A stretch of 6,803 nucleotides of DNA, taken from Actinomycetota bacterium. Lineage in GTDB: Bacteria > Actinomycetota > Thermoleophilia > Solirubrobacterales > 70-9. The stretch lies in NCBI GenBank assembly GCA_018268695.1, contig JAFDWD010000368.1:1-6803 (forward strand), read 5' to 3'. This document shows, in pieces, positions 5,171 through 6,803 of the stretch; the stretch's first letter is position 1, and each line of letters opens with the position of its first letter. A program made the translations under genes and the position numbers. The notes below the pieces were generated by a model. It made no database searches and was not told the DNA's origin. It saw only the letters and a list, made by a program, of their open reading frames with translations.

Positions 5171-6136
5171 ATGCGAACCAGACTGCTCCTCCTCATGTCG
5201 TCCGCCGTCTTCGTCCTCGGGTTGACGGGAGCCCCGCTTGCCGCGGCGGGCACCGGCCCGGTGGTGGATAACGGGGTGATCCACGCCTGCCTGAAGACGA
5301 AGGGGAAGAAGTCCCAGCGGGGCACGATCCACGTCGTCGGTGCCGGCGTCCGGTGCAACGCGAAGCGCGGCGAACAGGCTCTCACCTGGGGCGTCGTCGG
5401 GCCGGCGGGGCCGAGCGGTGCGACCGGGCCGGTGGGGGCCACCGGCGCCACCGGCGCGACGGGGTCCACCGGAGCGACCGGGGCAACGGGAGATCAGGGT
5501 GAAAAAGGCTCCGCGGCGGTGATCGAGACCAGCCTCAAAGAAACGATCTTCAAACAGGGCGAAACCATCGAAACGCTTGAAAACGAAGTGGAAACGCTCA
5601 CCAGCAATCTGGGCGGCCTCGGTCAGACGGTCACCAACACCGTGACCGGCCTGACGGCATTGGAAGGCGGAGTAGGCGGTCTCGAAGGGACGGTCGGGAC
5701 CCTGCAGGGCACGGTGGCCACCGTCAAAACCGGCGTCGAAGGCGTCAAAACCAGCGTCGAAGGCGTCAAAACCAGCGTCGAAGGCGTAAAAACCGGCGTC
5801 GAAGGCCTGGAAACCAGCGTCGCAGGCGTCAAAACCAGCGTCAAAAACGTCGAAACCACGGCCGGCAACACGGCCTCCGCGCTGACCACGCTGCAGGGCA
5901 CCGTCGGTACGGTCGAAGGCACCGCGAAAGCCGCCGAAACCGCCGCCGCCTCGGCAACCAAACAGGTTGGCGAAGTGTCGACCAAAGTCACCAACCAGTG
6001 CAGCTCGCTGAAAGAAGTCGTCTCGCAGACGAACACCCTCACCGCCGGGGTCAGCGAACTCACGGGGGCGCTCAACCTCGTGCTGGGCGGCTTCCTGCCG
6101 AAACTCCCGGAAAACTCGAAAACCCCGACCTGCTGA
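5171..6136 (+). CDS. secreted collagen-like protein with long coiled-coil stalk
   Basis: A 321-residue exported protein with a clear modular plan. Residues 1-26 are a Sec signal peptide (MRTR, then LLLLMSSAVFVLG, with cleavage likely after AAA26). Residues 27-73 are a small head with Cys40 and Cys62 (GVIHACLKTKG and VRCNAKRGEQALTW), a module I associate with actinobacterial proteins that lead into collagen repeats. Residues 74-112 are 13 Gly-X-Y triplets, six of them GAT. Residues 126-307 are 26 consecutive heptads with hydrophobic a and d positions, including near-identical VEGVKTS units. The tail is polar and ends in Cys321. Triple helix plus coiled coil points to a trimeric fibre at or outside the cell surface. 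There is no LPxTG sorting signal or C-terminal membrane anchor, so attachment is unknown. The start is chosen because the signal peptide begins there. Function is unknown; adhesion, spore or envelope decoration are guesses. Confidence 0.85.
   Translation: MRTRLLLLMSSAVFVLGLTGAPLAAAGTGPVVDNGVIHACLKTKGKKSQRGTIHVVGAGVRCNAKRGEQALTWGVVGPAGPSGATGPVGATGATGATGSTGATGATGDQGEKGSAAVIETSLKETIFKQGETIETLENEVETLTSNLGGLGQTVTNTVTGLTALEGGVGGLEGTVGTLQGTVATVKTGVEGVKTSVEGVKTSVEGVKTGVEGLETSVAGVKTSVKNVETTAGNTASALTTLQGTVGTVEGTAKAAETAAASATKQVGEVSTKVTNQCSSLKEVVSQTNTLTAGVSELTGALNLVLGGFLPKLPENSKTPTC
5390..5506 (+). repeat. collagen-like Gly-X-Y triplet region
   Basis: Thirteen successive codon triplets encode Gly-X-Y (residues 74-112): first GVV, GPA, GPS, then mostly GAT with one GPV and one GST, ending GDQ, GEK. 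Only three have Pro. The Thr in the Y position of seven triplets could be an O-glycosylation site, as known for Thr-rich triplets of Bacillus BclA. Glycine codons vary, so the DNA repeat itself is not recent. Confidence 0.85.
5735..5860 (+). repeat. tandem 21-bp repeats encoding stalk heptads
   Basis: Six consecutive 21-base units encode residues 189-230. Units 1 and 2 (5735-5755, 5756-5776) are identical and translate to VEGVKTS. The next four diverge progressively (VEGVKTG, VEGLETS, VAGVKTS, VKNVETT). The preceding unit at 5714-5734 (VATVKTG) is a further degenerate copy. Identity at DNA level indicates recent in-frame duplication. Confidence 0.9.
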
Positions 6137-6157
6137 GGCCCTCTCGGCGGAACCCTG

Positions 6158-6194
6158 ACGGCTCGTCGCGCCTCGGCGCGGCGGGCCGTTTCTT
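6158..6194 (+). terminator. strong intrinsic terminator of the fibre gene
   Basis: Arms 6158-6171 and 6176-6189 form a 14-bp stem (12 Watson-Crick pairs and two G-U pairs) closed by a CTCG tetraloop and followed by TTCTT, 21 bases after the stop codon. A second smaller hairpin (6203-6207 with 6212-6216) has the same c-CTCG-g loop but no T tract. On the minus strand neither hairpin is followed by a T run, so the terminator serves the plus-strand gene. Confidence 0.85.
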
Positions 6195-6224
6195 CGTGCG
6201 GGCGCCCCTCGGGGCGACCGGCGC

Positions 6225-6470
6225 CTAGCGCTCGGTGATGCGGAAGAGCGCGACGACCTCGGCCTGGTGGCCCTCGGGATGGACGACGTAGGCGCTCGGC
6301 CCGCCGCCGAACCAGCCCGCCGCTTCGTTCAGGCCGACGAAGACGCCGGGGTGGCGCCTGCCGTTCGCATCCTCGACCCAGACCTCGTCGCCCTCCTTGA
6401 AGCCCGGGTCGCGGTCGACTTCTTCTTCGGCCGCTTCGGTGATCGGGTTCTCGCCCGGCAGTTCGCTCAT
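6225..6470 (-). CDS. small hypothetical protein, possibly SH3-like barrel
   Basis: An 81-residue protein I do not recognise. It begins MSELPGENPITEAAEEEVDR, an acidic and probably disordered stretch, followed by FKEGDEVWVEDANGRRHPGV (24-43), FVGLNEAAGWFGGGPSAYVV (44-63) and a final strand EVVALFRITE. The short alternating strands with GDEVWV and a Gly-rich turn suggest a small SH3/KOW-like beta-barrel, but this is only a shape inference. The frame stays open far upstream, but ATG at 6470 is preferred because TATGCT sits six bases before it and the longer version would overlap the divergent ligase gene. It has no signal peptide, so it is cytoplasmic. The arrangement with the ligase gene is divergent with only 43 bases between the starts; whether they share a role is unknown. 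Confidence 0.65.
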   Translation of the reverse strand: MSELPGENPITEAAEEEVDRDPGFKEGDEVWVEDANGRRHPGVFVGLNEAAGWFGGGPSAYVVHPEGHQAEVVALFRITER

Positions 6471-6476
6471 CTCGCG

Positions 6477-6482
6477 AGCATA
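6477..6482 (-). promoter_or_regulatory. candidate -10 box of the small hypothetical gene
   Basis: On the minus strand TATGCT (four of six consensus bases) lies six bases before the ATG at 6470, the spacing expected of a leaderless start. Its -35 position would fall on the opposing -10 box at 6501-6506. Confidence 0.5.
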
Positions 6483-6500
6483 ACCCGCCCACGGCGGGGG

Positions 6501-6506
6501 TACGCT
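6501..6506 (+). promoter_or_regulatory. candidate -10 box of the DNA ligase gene
   Basis: TACGCT (TAnnnT pattern) lies seven bases before the ATG at 6514. Its -35 position (about 6478-6483) overlaps the opposing -10 box, so the two promoters cannot easily be occupied together. Confidence 0.45.
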
Positions 6507-6513
6507 GATCGCC

Positions 6514-6803
6514 ATGGCCGTCCAAGGTGAGCCGATGAAGGCGACGCTCACGGCGCACCCGTTCTCCGACCCGGCCTGGGTCTTCGAGCGCAAGCTCGAC
6601 GGCGTCCGCGCGACCGTCCGCCGCACCGCGAAGGGCGTGACGATCACCTCCCGCACCGGCCGCCGGATGGACAACTACCCGGAGCTGATCGATGCCTTCG
6701 GGGCCGAGTCGACCGGGGAGTTCGTCGTCGACGGGGAGATCGTCGCCTTCGAGGGTTCCCGCACCAGCTTCGAGAAGCTGCAGGGCCGCCTCGGCATCAG
6801 CGA
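6514..6803 (+). CDS. ATP-dependent DNA ligase (LigD ligase-domain type), N-terminal part
   Basis: The first 96 codons are present and the gene runs off the right edge. The protein reads KATLTAHPFSDPAWVFERKL near the start, then motif I KLDGVR (Lys27, the residue that would be adenylated by ATP), motif Ia SRTGRR (46-51), and motif III VVDGEIVAF (71-79; Glu75 is the expected metal ligand). The wording matches the ligase domain of bacterial non-homologous end-joining ligases (LigD or stand-alone LigC-like) and excludes the NAD-dependent LigA family. Whether polymerase or nuclease domains follow, and whether Ku is nearby, cannot be seen. Two starts are possible: ATG 6514, seven bases after a TAnnnT box, or ATG 6535 (Met8), preceded by AAGGTGA, a fair ribosome site. 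Family alignments usually begin near Met8, so the shorter form remains possible. Confidence 0.9.
   Translation, partial: MAVQGEPMKATLTAHPFSDPAWVFERKLDGVRATVRRTAKGVTITSRTGRRMDNYPELIDAFGAESTGEFVVDGEIVAFEGSRTSFEKLQGRLGIS

Noticed and set aside
5714..5860. Tandem repeats considered as a CRISPR array
   Set aside because: Units are contiguous 21-mers without spacers and are in frame with the coding sequence.
6203..6216. Second hairpin as a terminator for the small minus-strand gene
   Set aside because: Only a 5-bp stem, and no T tract follows it on the minus strand.
5623..6558. Minus-strand frame of 311 codons opposite the fibre gene
   Set aside because: The Val/Thr/Pro repeats are the reverse complement of the heptad repeats, and the N-terminal part is an out-of-frame reading of the small protein region.

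Overview
This is a compact, GC-rich bacterial chromosome segment, most likely from a high-GC actinobacterium. The class Thermoleophilia (Solirubrobacterales-like) is my best guess. The reasons are strong G/C-ending codon preference, an ECF42-type sigma factor paired with a DGPF/YCII protein, several start codons lying directly downstream of TAnnnT boxes (the leaderless pattern common in Actinobacteria), and a secreted collagen-like protein whose N-terminal Cys module resembles ones I associate with that class. The taxonomic call is inference. No rRNA, tRNA, CRISPR array, insertion sequence or phage gene is visible, and no gene-free stretch exceeds 300 bases.

Layout. Positions 1-985 (minus) hold a beta-carbonic anhydrase whose stop overlaps the start of an S9-family (prolyl oligopeptidase-like) peptidase that runs off the left edge. 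Divergently, 1105-2496 (plus) carries a GNAT acetyltransferase resembling diamine/spermidine N-acetyltransferases, followed by an unrecognised 8-helix membrane protein. That protein ends tail-to-tail, with a 30-base overlap, against a minus-strand operon at 2467-4130: a DGPF/YCII protein translationally coupled to an ECF42-type sigma factor with a TPR-like C-terminal half. The operon has a candidate self-recognised promoter (TGTCGA-N17-CGTC).

Divergent from it, 4296-5063 encodes an orphan OmpR-family response regulator with an altered acidic pocket. The next gene, 5171-6136, is the most distinctive of the window: a secreted protein with a two-Cys head, 13 collagen-like triplets and a predicted coiled-coil stalk of 26 uninterrupted heptads, with 21-bp DNA repeats in its middle and an abrupt change of lysine codon use. 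It ends at a strong intrinsic terminator. The right end has an 81-residue unknown protein (minus) and the start of an ATP-dependent DNA ligase of the LigD-ligase-domain type (plus). Their divergent promoters are packed into 43 bases.

The genes look like several small independent transcription units rather than one pathway. The two plausible regulatory links are ECF42 sigma acting on its own DGPF operon, and, more speculatively, the orphan response regulator acting on the adjacent surface-fibre gene.
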